Shown: positions 20,390 to 31,289 of the stretch, piece by piece | Position numbering within the stretch: position 1 is the first letter of the stretch | Layout of the letters: every line of letters begins with the position of its first letter | NCBI GenBank assembly: GCA_033807775.1 | Contig: CM066318.1 | Coordinates: 87,810,879 to 87,874,878 of the forward strand | Length of the DNA: 64,000 nt | Direction: 5' to 3' | Origin: Saussurea involucrata | Taxonomy: Eukaryota > Streptophyta > Magnoliopsida > Asterales > Asteraceae | The notes under the pieces: generated by a model | Seen by the model: the letters and a program-made list of their open reading frames with translations, nothing else | Databases searched by the model: none | What the model was told of the DNA's origin: nothing | Translations under genes and position numbers: made by a program

Positions 20390-22238
20390 AGGAAAGCGAA
20401 AGGTTATACAGCCTCTCAGATATTCATCCGCCATGAGTATTTCATCGGACGAAGAAAAATCTAGTACACAGAAAATAGACACACAGATTCTTGATACAAA
20501 CAAAATGTTACAAGAGGCAATGAGCTCTCAGATGTTACACACAGAAGGCCTATACAATTCTCCACAGATGCCACGATCACAGTTTACACAGACTAGTTCT
20601 CCAAAGATGATGCCAAAAACTGGTATTTTGGCACCATTTACTCCTACAAAGACCCCAACCCGGGGTTATGCACAGTCAAGTAAAACAAAAGATACACAGA
20701 CAGAATCCATGATATCCTTTGGAAATCATATGTTACAAAAGTGTTTTGATCCAAAGAAAAAATTCAGACCCTTAATTGGGACAGTTTTAACAGAAAAACA
20801 GCAATGTTTACTTGATAATATTTGGCATATTCAAACCATGCCAAATACAACATCCTTTAAAGTACAAGTTTTAAATGCTCTGAGTATTTACTTCTCAGAA
20901 CAAAGCCAGATTGTTCCTGAAAAACAAGACAAACGTTTTTCCCACTATATTATTTTCAGGGGAACAAAAACTGGTATTTTTCATAAATGGGATACTGTTG
21001 CACAACATATTTTGTGTGACAACCCACTCTATAAAGGATACCACAGTTTTGCAGAAGCTTTGAAAAAAGCTAGAGAAACTTTTGGGATTGAAAACTTCTT
21101 CATTGAACCTGAAGAAGTCAAAACTTTTGCAGAAATTGCCAAAAATAATCCCGAACAATTTATAAAAGCTCAAGAGAGTGTTATTGCCCAATTGCAAGAA
21201 CAACTCCTAAGATCTGGAAAAAATACACATAGTACACAAACCCAGATTGAAAATAGTTTGCTTAAACAGAAAAATGGTTTTCTCGAGACAAAAAATACAC
21301 AGCTTAGACAAGAACTCGAGAAAAAGGGGACAAATACAGTCATACACAGAGATTTCACGTGTTTTAAAGCCAGAATCTTGGATTTGCCTTTAAAGCAAAC
21401 CATGCAACCACTCTTCGAAAACTTTCCAGAATTTGAACAGTTGGTTTCCAGCAAAGTATGCACAGAATTCCCATTACTCTTATACAAGCTTCAACAAGAC
21501 ATCATTGACATGGCATTCGGACCTCAAGAGAAAGCTTACAAAGGGGTTACAGTCGTGCAAAGGTTGCATCAAGGCGGATCAATCCCGACCAACATGTTCT
21601 TACTACAAATCGACTTAAAGAAAACCAACATGCCAGATGATCAAGTCCTTGGTTACTACCACAATGGAATGATAGACTACATAAACTTTAGCCTAAACCC
21701 AAAAACAGAAGCCCTTCTAAACAAGTTTGGGGAAAAGTTTATTTTAACAGCCGGGAATATGGCGTCCCACTCATCAAGTTCACAAATAGGATGCAAGATC
21801 ATCGCATCCTTTCCAGAAGCAGGAAGTCACACATACAGACCTGCAAGAAAGCGTATTTTCATTAGCCATCTTGAAGACGAACAAGAAGCCCTGAAGAAGT
21901 ACGCCTGCACTCAACAATTCACATGGTGGAATGACACTGACAGCAAAGAACCACTTCAACAGCTGATAGGAAAAATGATCTTACAAGGACAACAAACACC
22001 GAAGATATCAGTAAATCTTTTTCATAGACCATGGGGAAGAAAATACAGGTTAGTTGCGGAAGGACATTATACACAGATATTCGCTCAAGATAATTGGATC
22101 ATGGTCTTTCCATTCATCGGAGAAGATGGAGATGAAGATTTCAGCCAGGTTATCGTCGACAACCTTGATGACAAAGACGAATACGATGGTACTGACCCCG
22201 GTTCGCCACAGTCAATCGACACACACAGGGATTTCTAG
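20373..22238 (+). CDS. EPRV transactivator/viroplasmin-like protein, copy 1 (621 aa)
   Basis: The ATG overlaps the end of the RNase H frame by 17 nt. Residues about 1-120 are Ser/Thr/Gln-rich and look disordered. Residues about 190-235 contain YIIFRGTKTGIFHKWDTVAQ, which matches the caulimovirus viroplasmin fold related to the RNase H N-terminal domain. Residues about 265-315 are coiled-coil-like. The C-terminal half is globular (QRLHQGGSIPTNMF, RIFISHLEDEQEALKKYACT) and ends in an acidic tail. In Caulimovirus and relatives this protein forms inclusion bodies and allows reinitiation on polycistronic RNA. The frame is uninterrupted. It differs from copy 2 at few residues, and one Ser near the C-terminus is missing. 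Confidence 0.85.
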   Translation: MEKKDKGKRKVIQPLRYSSAMSISSDEEKSSTQKIDTQILDTNKMLQEAMSSQMLHTEGLYNSPQMPRSQFTQTSSPKMMPKTGILAPFTPTKTPTRGYAQSSKTKDTQTESMISFGNHMLQKCFDPKKKFRPLIGTVLTEKQQCLLDNIWHIQTMPNTTSFKVQVLNALSIYFSEQSQIVPEKQDKRFSHYIIFRGTKTGIFHKWDTVAQHILCDNPLYKGYHSFAEALKKARETFGIENFFIEPEEVKTFAEIAKNNPEQFIKAQESVIAQLQEQLLRSGKNTHSTQTQIENSLLKQKNGFLETKNTQLRQELEKKGTNTVIHRDFTCFKARILDLPLKQTMQPLFENFPEFEQLVSSKVCTEFPLLLYKLQQDIIDMAFGPQEKAYKGVTVVQRLHQGGSIPTNMFLLQIDLKKTNMPDDQVLGYYHNGMIDYINFSLNPKTEALLNKFGEKFILTAGNMASHSSSSQIGCKIIASFPEAGSHTYRPARKRIFISHLEDEQEALKKYACTQQFTWWNDTDSKEPLQQLIGKMILQGQQTPKISVNLFHRPWGRKYRLVAEGHYTQIFAQDNWIMVFPFIGEDGDEDFSQVIVDNLDDKDEYDGTDPGSPQSIDTHRDF

Positions 22239-22825
22239 AATTTACCAAAGTACCCTTTCTAGAAGACCTCGTCATCAATGGCGTCACAGAAACAGCCAAA
22301 AAGTCTGTCGACTACAAAGCAAGAATTCAAAAGTAGAAAGATGGCCGACAATGCCTTCTCCACTAAAGACTTTTTTACAAATATTCGTTTATCGTCTTTA
22401 CTTTTCTGATTCCTTTTCAGTGGGTATAATAATTCAGTAGGGCATAAATTAGGTACGTGTCATTTCTAGCTTAGCTTTTTTCGCCTATATATTGTAGTTT
22501 CCACTTCATTTGTAAACACGCAGAAATTTATAAGAAATCGAGAACCTTTCTCATATGGCTGGCTAATCTCTTTATTTCCTATCTTCTTATGTATTTTCTC
22601 TAGTTCTTTACACTCCTTTTAGATCTTCATAGTATATCCCATACTAAAAAAAAAAAAAAAGGACCACCGCTGTCCATACCGTCTGGTGCTTCCGCTCTCA
22701 TCACCTCTGTTTGCTACGCTGGTGCTTCCACCATCTCTGTAAGTATATCTTTATATGCTTTCTTACCTGTTGTCATAGTGGTTTAACGGAAACCCAAAAA
22801 ATCCGCCATACCCCCCTTATTGGTA
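22239..22825 (+). promoter_or_regulatory. EPRV intergenic region: promoter and leader, plus orientation
   Basis: After the transactivator stop comes a tail (CTAGAAGACCTCGTCATC...) about 200 bp long, then the promoter: TACGTGTCA near 22454, TATATATT at 22486-22493 and a probable start about 25-30 bp later (ACTTCATTTGTAAACACGC). The leader contains an A15-type tract near 22647, a GC-richer segment and a GTAAGT donor-like site at 22739-22744. The tRNA-Met primer site is cut: only TTGGTATCA remains at about 22821. Intact primer sites are at 33748-33759 and 34835-34846. Confidence 0.8.
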
Positions 22826-22871
22826 TCAATATAGAGCGAACTCTGATGTAGTGTTGTACCTGTTTGTTTAG
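22826..22871 (-). other. EPRV protease micro-fragment, inverted
   Basis: GAGCGAACTCTGATGTAGTG and the next 20 bases are the reverse complement of about 26028-26062. It forms the junction between the broken leader and the movement-protein ORF. Confidence 0.8.
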
Positions 22872-25587
22872 GGCGACATCAGAAAATCCGGATTATGCCC
22901 TACCTATACAATTAGAAGAAGAAATAGATTTAGACAGAAATATAAATCTATATAATCAACACCAATTAGATATATTAAATCCAAGAGTCTTGTATCAAAC
23001 AAGTTTATTAAACAAAAATACAGTATTAATTCAAAGTAGCCGAGAAGAAAGCCTGAGAGTTGTAGGCAATTCTGTAACAGTAGACTTGTTCTCACCTGAA
23101 ACAATACAGAAAATTAAACAATCAGGGAAACATTTTGCACACATAGGATTAGTAATCATAGGAATAAAAGCTTTAGGCAGGAAAAACTTAGGAACAAAAT
23201 TGTTAGCCTTATTATTAGATAAAAGTTGGAAAGTAGAGCTAAAAAAGGCAATAATTTCAGGGATGGAAATAGATTTAAGCCAAAATACGGCTTTATTTTA
23301 TTGTACACCAGGCATCCTAAAAGATATAAAAGATCTACAAAATATAAAAATCGCATTACAAACCAAGGGATACGAAAACTATGAAGGAAACAACATAGTC
23401 ATAAGTATAGGAGTGCTAGGAAAAGCTAGCAATAGGTCGGGAATGAAATATAAAGTTAACATTGAAGGAATTGTGAATACAATAGCTTCAAAATCTATAC
23501 AGATGATAGATCCAGTTAAAATAGATCATGAAGAATTAGCAGGATTAGAATGGCAATTAAATGACTTAAAGGAACAAGAAAACGAAGTTTTAGTGCCAAA
23601 AAGAAGTTATATCTATGAAGACATAGATGGAACACAAAGTCTAAGATTTGTAGATTATAAAAAAGAATCATCGAACGATAAGGATGACGATGAAACAGAA
23701 TATAATTTTATGAATATAGATCATGATACAGACACAGAACCCAAATATGATACAGAAAACGAAGATGATGAAACTCTAATAGATTTTGATAAGTTTCGAG
23801 AAGAAGAAGAATTCGATTACAGCCTAATAGATTATTTAGAAGAAGAAGAAGTAAACACAGGATTTAAAATCGAGGAAACGAATAAAACATTAGAACAAAT
23901 AATTAACAAAAAATTCACAGAATTAAATATACAAGAAGAAACAGACGATATGATTATGGAATGCATGACAGAATTGGGCATGACATATGAAGAAAGTTAT
24001 AAAAAATTACAAGAATATTATAACTTACCGTTAGTAGAAAATATTTTACAAGGAAAAACTATGTTATCTGATTTTTATAAAGAAGAACAGAGTTTTATGG
24101 ATACTTATATGCAAAATCAATATAAAAGGCCAAAAACAGAATGGGGAGAAATTGGAAATAATTCACAAGATACAAGTGGAAGAGAATCGTGGACAAAGCC
24201 TTCTACAAGTTATCAACAAGAATCAAACACTATAGGTAAAGGAAATAGATTACCTATAGGACATACATTCAGTAGTAACATGTTAATTTTAGAAAAACAA
24301 AAACCACAGTTATGGATAGATGAAATTTTAATATGGGAACAAACAGTTGTAAGAATGTGGGAAACAAACAAAAAAGACAGCATGGATATGTTTTCTTATT
24401 TAGAAACCACATTAGGCCCAATATCTCTAGGGATTTGGCAAAGCAAAAAGGCCCAAGACCCAGATGGGATTAATAGGCTGAAAGCCCTAGGAGATAACCC
24501 ATACAATTTTACATCACAAATAAGAACTCTTATTCTAGGAGTTGACCCAGCAAAAAATAATACCCATATACAAGATACAGCAATAAGAAACTTAGAACAA
24601 TTAAGTATCGCAGATATGAAATACATAAATGAATTTACATTAGACTTCTCAAGGTTACTTTCACAAACAGGACAAGCAATGGATGATGAGTTATGCCACA
24701 AATATTTTATAAAATTACCAGGAGATCTGGGAAAAAATATACATGAAAACTGGAAACAAAATTATGAAAGTGTAAAAAATCTAGGTATCGGACCTAGAAT
24801 AACTCATACATTTGGAATATTAGAAGAAAAATGCAAAGAGGTTGCTTTACAGGAACAATTGAAGAAGAATGCATACGCGTTCTGTAAAACAGCAATATAT
24901 ACACCTCAAGCCTATGGTCATTACGATAAAAATAAGAAGAAATTAAGAAAAAGTACAACATACCAAAAGGGATATAACAAACCTTACTATAATAAAAACA
25001 AGTATGTCAGAAAACCACAAACACGAAAATGTAAATGTTTTATTTGCGGAGATGAAAAACATCTAGCTAATAAATGTCCTAATAAAAATAAAAATACGGA
25101 GAGAACCAATCTTATAGAACAAATAGGAGATTATGAAATAGAACTTTTAAACTCAGATAATTCTGAAAATGAATCTATATACAGTATATATAGTGATAAA
25201 GAAGATGACTCATTAACAAAAATAACATATACATATGTTAATATAGAGCAGGATTGTGAACATAATTGGATAAGCAAAAGAGGAAACAATTATATAAAAT
25301 GCTATAGTTGTGGATATTATCCAAGTATCGAAAAAAGAGCGCAATGTAACATATGTTTTAAAGAAATCTGTTATCTTTGTCTAAAAGACACATTTAATCT
25401 AGAAATACAAAAAACAAAAGAAGTTGGTACAACCTCCAGCAACAATAAATGTCATGAAAAAAATAGAAAAATTAGAATTAATAACAGAATTACATACTTT
25501 AAAAATCAAGAATTTAGAAGAAAAAATAAAACACCTGGAAGACATATTGGAAAAGAACAAACAAAAAGTCGAAATCAACGACGCTAA
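22864..25587 (+). pseudogene. EPRV movement protein-coat protein polyprotein, N-terminus missing
   Basis: Viral sequence starts at about 22906 (IQLEEEIDLDRN), lacking the first 51 codons found at 36461 and 32825. The first 14 codons come from junction DNA and there is no ATG. Residues about 15-230 are a 30K-superfamily movement protein (VGNSVTVDLFSPETIQ, HFAHIGLVIIGIKALG) for plasmodesmal transport. Residues 280-380 are an acidic linker. Residues about 440-690 are the capsid region, followed by a CCHC knuckle at 725-738 (CFICGDEKHLANKC) that binds nucleic acid. A second Cys cluster follows at about 798-840 (CYSCGYYP, CNICFKEICYLC), a badnavirus/tungrovirus-like trait. The end overlaps the protease frame by 134 nt. 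An A7 run at 25457-25463 is A6 in the copy at about 30225, which changes the frame relation. Confidence 0.9.
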
Positions 25588-26239
25588 AATGTCTCAAGAA
25601 ACCGAACACACTTACATTCAAACCATGGGATTCACAAATATGATTCATGTACAATGTAGATTATGGTTAGACAGTAACAAGTTTGTTGATCTAACAGCAT
25701 TAGTAGATACAGGAGCAACCAAAAGCGTAGTATCTTACACATTAATCCCTAAACAATACCATAAAGTGTTGCCCTATAAATTAGTCACCAGAACAATCGA
25801 AAGTAGACTTATCTCGGTTACCCATTATGTAGAACCAACAGGAATACAATTCTTAGATTTTTCAGGGAATTACACTATTAAATATGAAATACCACAGGTT
25901 AACATTAATCCCGAATATATCAAATCCTCCGACTTTATTTTAGGATTAAATTTTTTATTCGGATTAAATGGTGCTATCACCCTTACACGGAACTATGTCA
26001 CATTAAGTAAACAAATTTACAGCTTCCCAACAAACAGGTACAACACTACATCAGAGTTCGCTCGAAAGCGTGGTGGACAAGGTAAATTAGAATTCCTAAA
26101 ACACGACCAAAACAAAACATCCGTAGAAAACGAATCAATTAAATTACTCACAAATTTCTTAACACATGAATTAGAAAAAGGAGTAGAAGTTACAAAGAGT
26201 ATAAATCACCCTATGATCTTACATTTAGAAAAAACATGA
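25454..26239 (+). pseudogene. EPRV aspartic protease region, ends at in-frame TGA
   Basis: The ATG at 25454 opens a frame in +1 relation to the coat-protein frame. It starts with a coiled-coil segment (IKNLEEKIKHLEDILEKN). The pepsin-like retroviral protease motif DTGAT lies at 25706-25720, after LTAL and before KSVVSY. A C-terminal half with FILGLNFLFGL (the ILG flap/helix motif) follows. The protease cuts the viral polyprotein. TGA at 26237-26239 stops the frame, but the same frame stays open from 26240 into reverse transcriptase. Thus the stop is a break, not a natural end. Another reading is that the region belongs to one long polyprotein. Confidence 0.9.
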
Positions 26240-27637
26240 CTCATAGGAGAAGATATAAAAAATTCAAAGGTAAAACACATATGTAAATTCAAAATTAAAA
26301 ATCCTGATATAACAATCCGGACGGCCAACATATCATATAGCCCTTTAGATAAAGAAGAATTTAAAAAACAAATACCAGAGATGTTGGAACAAAAACTAAT
26401 CAAAAAATCGGAAAGTCCTCATAGATCCGCAGCTTTTATGGTAAGAAACCACGGAGAAATAAAAAGAGGAAAAGCTAGAATAGTCTATAATTACAAACGT
26501 CTTAATGACAATACCGAAGATGATGGATACAACATCCCTAACAAAGACAGTTTGCTAAATCTAATACAGAAAAAGAAAATATTTTCAAAATTCGACTTAA
26601 AGTCAGGATATAATCAACTACAACTTGAAGAAACCTTCAAACCATGGACAACTTTCACATGTCCAGAAGGACAGTATGAATGGAATGTTCTTAGTTTTGG
26701 ACTCAAGAACGCACCATCTATATTCCAAAGATTTATGGACAGTATATTTCTCAAATTCGATTTCTGTCTGGTCTACATTGACGATATATTAGTTGGCAGT
26801 GAAACAATACAGGAACACGAGAAGCATCTACAACAGATATTTGAAGAAATAAAGAAGAATGGTATAGTAGTTTCAAAAAGAAAAATGGATTTATTCAAAA
26901 GAAAGATATCTTTTCTCGGCCTAGAAATAGGTGATGGAAAAATAGAATTACAAACACATATTTCTACAAAAATATTAGACTTTCCAGAAAAGATCGAAGG
27001 TCTTAAACAGATACAAGCTTTCTTAGGTTTAATAAATTATGCTCGAAAATTTATACCTGATTTATCAAAATTGGTTGGACCTTTATATAGTAAAACTACA
27101 AAAAATGGTCAAAGACATTTTAATATAGAAGATATAAAACTGGTCAGAACAATTAAAGAAAGGGTTAAAAACATAAAACCTTTAGAATTACCATTAGTAA
27201 CAGATTATATAATTATAGAAGTTGATGGTTGCAAAGAAGGATGGGGAGCCGTTCTTCTTTCTAAATCCAATAAATATAATCCAAAAGAAACAGAAAAAGT
27301 TTGTTCTTATACCAGTGGAAATTTCAACAAAACTGGTATGAATTGGACAAGTTTGGATTTTGAAATACAAGCATTAATTAATACCTTAGAAAAATTCAAA
27401 ATATTTTTAAATAAAGAATTCACAGTCAGAACAGATTGTGAAGCAATTGTCCGTTTTATAAAAAATGATCAAAGTAAAAAGGTAAATAAAACACGATGGA
27501 TAAATTTACAGAATATTATACAAGGATGTGGTTACAGAATAAATTTTGAACATATCAAAGGAAAAGATAATGGGATAGCAGATATGTTATCCAGAAACCT
27601 TAACAAATTATTTGTGACAGATGGAGAAAAAGGATAA
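26240..27637 (+). pseudogene. EPRV reverse transcriptase-RNase H, after a stop codon
   Basis: In frame with the protease but separated from it by the TGA at 26237. RT motifs are in order: RIVYNYKRLN, FSKFDLKSGYNQ (catalytic Asp), FTCPEGQYEWNVLSFGLKNA, YIDD at 26774-26785 (the metal-binding pair, with Ile where YVDD is also common) and FLGLEI. RNase H follows with its acidic residues in IIEVDGCKEG, SLDFEIQAL, RTDCEAIV and KDNGIADMLS. It copies pregenomic RNA into DNA. It ends TAA, overlapping the transactivator ATG by 17 nt. There are no other stops in this piece. Confidence 0.93.
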
Positions 27638-29489
27638 AGGAAAGCGAAAGGTTATACAGCCTCTCAGATATTCATCCGCCATGAGTATCTCATCGGACGA
27701 AGAAAAATCTAGTACACAGAAAATAGACACACAGATTCTTGATACAAACAAAATGTTACAAGAGGCAATGAGCTCTCAGATGTTACACACAGAAGGCCTA
27801 TACAATTCTCCACAGATGCCACGATCACAGTTTACACAGACTAGTTCTCCAAAGATGATGCCAAAAACTGGTATTTTGGCACCATTTACTCCTACAAAGA
27901 CCCCAACCCGGGGTTATGCACAGTCAAGTAAAACAAAAGATACACAGACAGAATCCATGATATCCTTTGGAAATCATATGTTACAAAAGTGTTTTGATCC
28001 AAAGAAAAAATTCAGACCCTTAATTGGGACAGTTTTAACAGAAAAACAGCAATGTTTACTTGATAATATTTGGCATATTCAAACCATGCCAAATACAACA
28101 TCCTTTAAAGTACAAGTTTTAAATGCTCTGAGTATTTACTTCTCAGAACAAAGCCAGATTGTTCCTGAAAAACAAGACAAACGTTTTTCCCACTATATTA
28201 TTTTCAGGGGAACAAAAACTGGTATTTTTCATAAATGGGATACTGTTGCACAACATATTTTGTGTGACAACCCACTCTATAAAGGATACCACAGTTTTGC
28301 AGAAGCTTTGAAAAAATCTAGAGAAACTTTTGGGATTGAAAACTTCTTCATTGAACCTGAAGAAGTCAAAACTTTTGCAGAAATTGCCAAAAATAATCCC
28401 GAACAATTTATAAAAGCTCAAGAGAGTGTTATTGCCCAATTGCAAGAACAACTCCTAAGATCTGGAAAAAATACACATAGTACACAAACCCAGATTGAAA
28501 ATAGTTTGCTTAAACAGAAAAATGGTTTTCTCGAGACAAAAAATACACAGCTTAGACAAGAACTCGAGAAAAAGGGGACAAATACAGTCATACACAGAGA
28601 TTTCACGTGTTTTAAAGCCAGAATCTTGGATTTGCCTTTAAAGCAAACCATGCAACCACTCTTCGAAAACTTTCCAGAATTTGAACAGCTGGTTTCCAGC
28701 AAAGTATGCACAGAATTCCCATTACTCTTATACAAGCTTCAACAAGACATCATTGACATGGCATTCGGACCTCAAGAGAAAGCTTACAAAGGGGTTACAG
28801 TCGTGCAAAGGTTGCATCAAGGCGGATCAATCCCGACCAACATGTTCTTACTACAAATCGACTTAAAGAAAACCAACATGCCAGATGATCAAGTCCTTGG
28901 TTACTACCACAATGGAATGATAGACTACATAAACTTTAGCCTAAACCCAAAAACAGAAGCCCTTCTAAACAAGTTTGGGGAAAAGTTTATTTTAACAGCC
29001 GGGAATATGGCGTCCCACTCATCAAGTTCACAAATAGGATGCAAGATCATCGCATCCTTTCCAGAAGCAGGAAGTCACACATACAGACCTGCAAGAAAGC
29101 GTATTTTCATTAGCCATCTTGAAGACGAACAAGAAGCCCTGAAGAAGTACGCCTGCACTCAACAATTCACATGGTGGAATGACACTGACAGCAAAGAACC
29201 ACTTCAACAGCTGATAGGAAAAATGATCTTACAAGGACAACAAACACCGAAGATATCAGTAAATCTTTTTCATAGACCATGGGGAAGAAGATACAGGTTA
29301 GTTGCGGAAGGACATTATACACAGATATTCGCTCAAGATAATTGGATCATGGTCTTTCCATTCATCGGAGAAGATGGAGATGAAGATTTCAGCCAGGTTA
29401 TCGTCGACAACCTTGATGACAAAGACGAATACGATGGTACTGACCCCGGTTCGCCACAGTCAATCGACAGTACACACAGGGATTTCTAG
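27621..29489 (+). CDS. EPRV transactivator/viroplasmin-like protein, copy 2 (622 aa)
   Basis: Nearly identical to copy 1. Visible differences include Ala to Ser after EALKK, Lys to Arg in the HRPWGR(K/R)YR segment and one extra Ser in SIDSTHRDF. Domain order is the same: disordered head, viroplasmin-like FRGTKTGIFHKWDTV, coiled coil, globular C-terminus and acidic tail. Uninterrupted and directly downstream of RT-RNase H, as in a viral genome. Downstream, the sequence breaks into the micro-mosaic instead of the promoter, so this copy lacks the viral 3' context. Confidence 0.86.
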   Translation: MEKKDKGKRKVIQPLRYSSAMSISSDEEKSSTQKIDTQILDTNKMLQEAMSSQMLHTEGLYNSPQMPRSQFTQTSSPKMMPKTGILAPFTPTKTPTRGYAQSSKTKDTQTESMISFGNHMLQKCFDPKKKFRPLIGTVLTEKQQCLLDNIWHIQTMPNTTSFKVQVLNALSIYFSEQSQIVPEKQDKRFSHYIIFRGTKTGIFHKWDTVAQHILCDNPLYKGYHSFAEALKKSRETFGIENFFIEPEEVKTFAEIAKNNPEQFIKAQESVIAQLQEQLLRSGKNTHSTQTQIENSLLKQKNGFLETKNTQLRQELEKKGTNTVIHRDFTCFKARILDLPLKQTMQPLFENFPEFEQLVSSKVCTEFPLLLYKLQQDIIDMAFGPQEKAYKGVTVVQRLHQGGSIPTNMFLLQIDLKKTNMPDDQVLGYYHNGMIDYINFSLNPKTEALLNKFGEKFILTAGNMASHSSSSQIGCKIIASFPEAGSHTYRPARKRIFISHLEDEQEALKKYACTQQFTWWNDTDSKEPLQQLIGKMILQGQQTPKISVNLFHRPWGRRYRLVAEGHYTQIFAQDNWIMVFPFIGEDGDEDFSQVIVDNLDDKDEYDGTDPGSPQSIDSTHRDF

Positions 29490-31289
29490 AATTTACCAAA
29501 GTACCCTTCTAGAAGACCTCGTATGTTATTTTTGTTAATGAGTCATCTTCTTTATCACTATATATACGGTATATAGATTCATTTTCAGAATTATCTGAGT
29601 TTAAAAGTTCTATTTCATAAGATAATTGGATCATGGTCTATCCATTCATCGGAGAAGATGGAGATGAAGATTTCAGCCAGGTTATGATTAAATGGTGCTA
29701 TCACCCTTACACGGAACTATGTCACATTAAGTAAACAAATTTACAGCTTCCCAACAAACAGGTTTAGGGATTAATGTGTAAGATACTACGCTTTTGGTTG
29801 CTCCTGTATCTACTAATGCTGTTAGATCAACAAACTTGTTACTGTCTAACCATAATCTACATTGATATGTTATCCAGAAACCTTAACAAATTATTTGTGA
29901 CAGATGGAGAAAAAGGTGATAGCACCATTTAATCCGAATAAAAAATTTAATCCTAAAATAAAGTCGGAGGATTTGATATATTCGGGATTAATGTTAACCT
30001 GTGGTATTTCATATTTAATAGTGTAATTCCCTGAAAAATCTAAGAATTACGTTTTTCCCACTATATTATTTTCAGGGGAACAAAAACTGGTTTTCATGTA
30101 TATTTTTTCCCAGATCTCCTGGTAATTTTATAAAATATTTGTTGCATAACTCATCATCCATTGCTTGTAGAAATACAAAAAACAAAAGAAGTTGGTACAA
30201 CCTCCAGCAACAATAAATGTCATGAAAAAATAGAAAAATTAGAATTAATAACAGAATTACATACTTTAAAAATCAAGAATTTAGAAGAAAAAATAAAACA
30301 CCTGGAAGACATATTGGAAAAGAACAAACGAATTTGAACCTGATCCTCTTCTGGTTATTCTGTTTAGAAAAGATTCGGATGTTATTGTATCCTGTATATT
30401 ACTTGTGGAACTTCTTGCTTCCTGTATAGTTTTGATCCAAAGAAAAAATTCAGACCCTTAATTGGGACAGTTTTAACAGAAAAACAGCTGGAACAAAAAC
30501 TAATCAAAAAATCGGAAAGTCCTCATAGATCCGCAGCTTTTATGGTAAGAAACCACGGAGAAATAAAAAGAGGAAAAGCTAGAATAGTCTATAATTACAA
30601 ACGTCTTAATGACAATACCGAAGATGATGGATACAACATCCCTAACAAAGACAGTTTGCTAAATCTAGATAAGCTAACTGAAAATCTAGGATATATTAAA
30701 GAGCAAAATAATCAGATTATAAAAGAGCTAAAAGAAATTAAAAAATCAATCCCTACAAAACAAGAGATTCAACAGTTTTTTTTTTATTTTTTTATTTTTT
30801 TTAGTATGGGATATACTATGAAGATCTAAAAGGAGTGTAAAGAACTAGAGAAAATACATAAGAAGATAATTATCAAAATCTATTAGAGTTTCATCATCTT
30901 CGTTTTCTGTATCATATTTGGGTTCTGTGTCTGTATCATGATCGTTGGAACAAAAACTAATCAAAAAATCGGAAAGTCCTCATAGATCCGCAGCTTTTAT
31001 GGTAAGAAACCACGGAGAAATAAAAAGAGGAACAAATAGGAGATTATGAAATAGAACTTTTAAACTCAGATAATTCTGAAAATGAATCTATATACAGTAT
31101 ATATAGTGATAAAGAAGATGACTCATTAACAAAAATAAATTAAAAAATCAATCCCTACAAAACAAGAGATTCAACAGTTAAGTTATTTATTAGAAATAAA
31201 TAAACCAAAACAGCTTGAAACAGAAAATAAAGGGTTACTAACCAAAATAGAGAAACAGTTAAATAAATTAGAAAAATCTTTAGAAATAA
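29490..31289. other. EPRV micro-mosaic: about 18 short joined fragments
   Basis: In order, approximate and by my own matching: transactivator tail (+), coat C-terminus (-) 29522-29618, transactivator (+) to 29684, protease (+) to 29762, protease (-) to 29861, RNase H end (+) to 29914, protease (-) to 30045, transactivator (+) to 30090, coat (-) to 30167, coat-protease overlap (+) to 30328, movement-protein N-terminus (-) to 30431, transactivator (+) to 30487, RT (+) to 30667, small ORF1 (+) to 30777, intergenic (-) to 30867, acidic linker (-) to 30943, RT (+) to 31031, coat C-terminus (+) to 31138, ORF1 (+) to 31289. No frame is functional. Orientation switches at most joints. Confidence 0.85.

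Noticed and set aside
20895..21487. Minus-strand frames opposite the transactivator ORF
   Set aside because: Shadows of the real plus-strand gene, and the same in copy 2.
29522..29618. Separate small viral gene after the transactivator
   Set aside because: It is an inverted coat-protein fragment.
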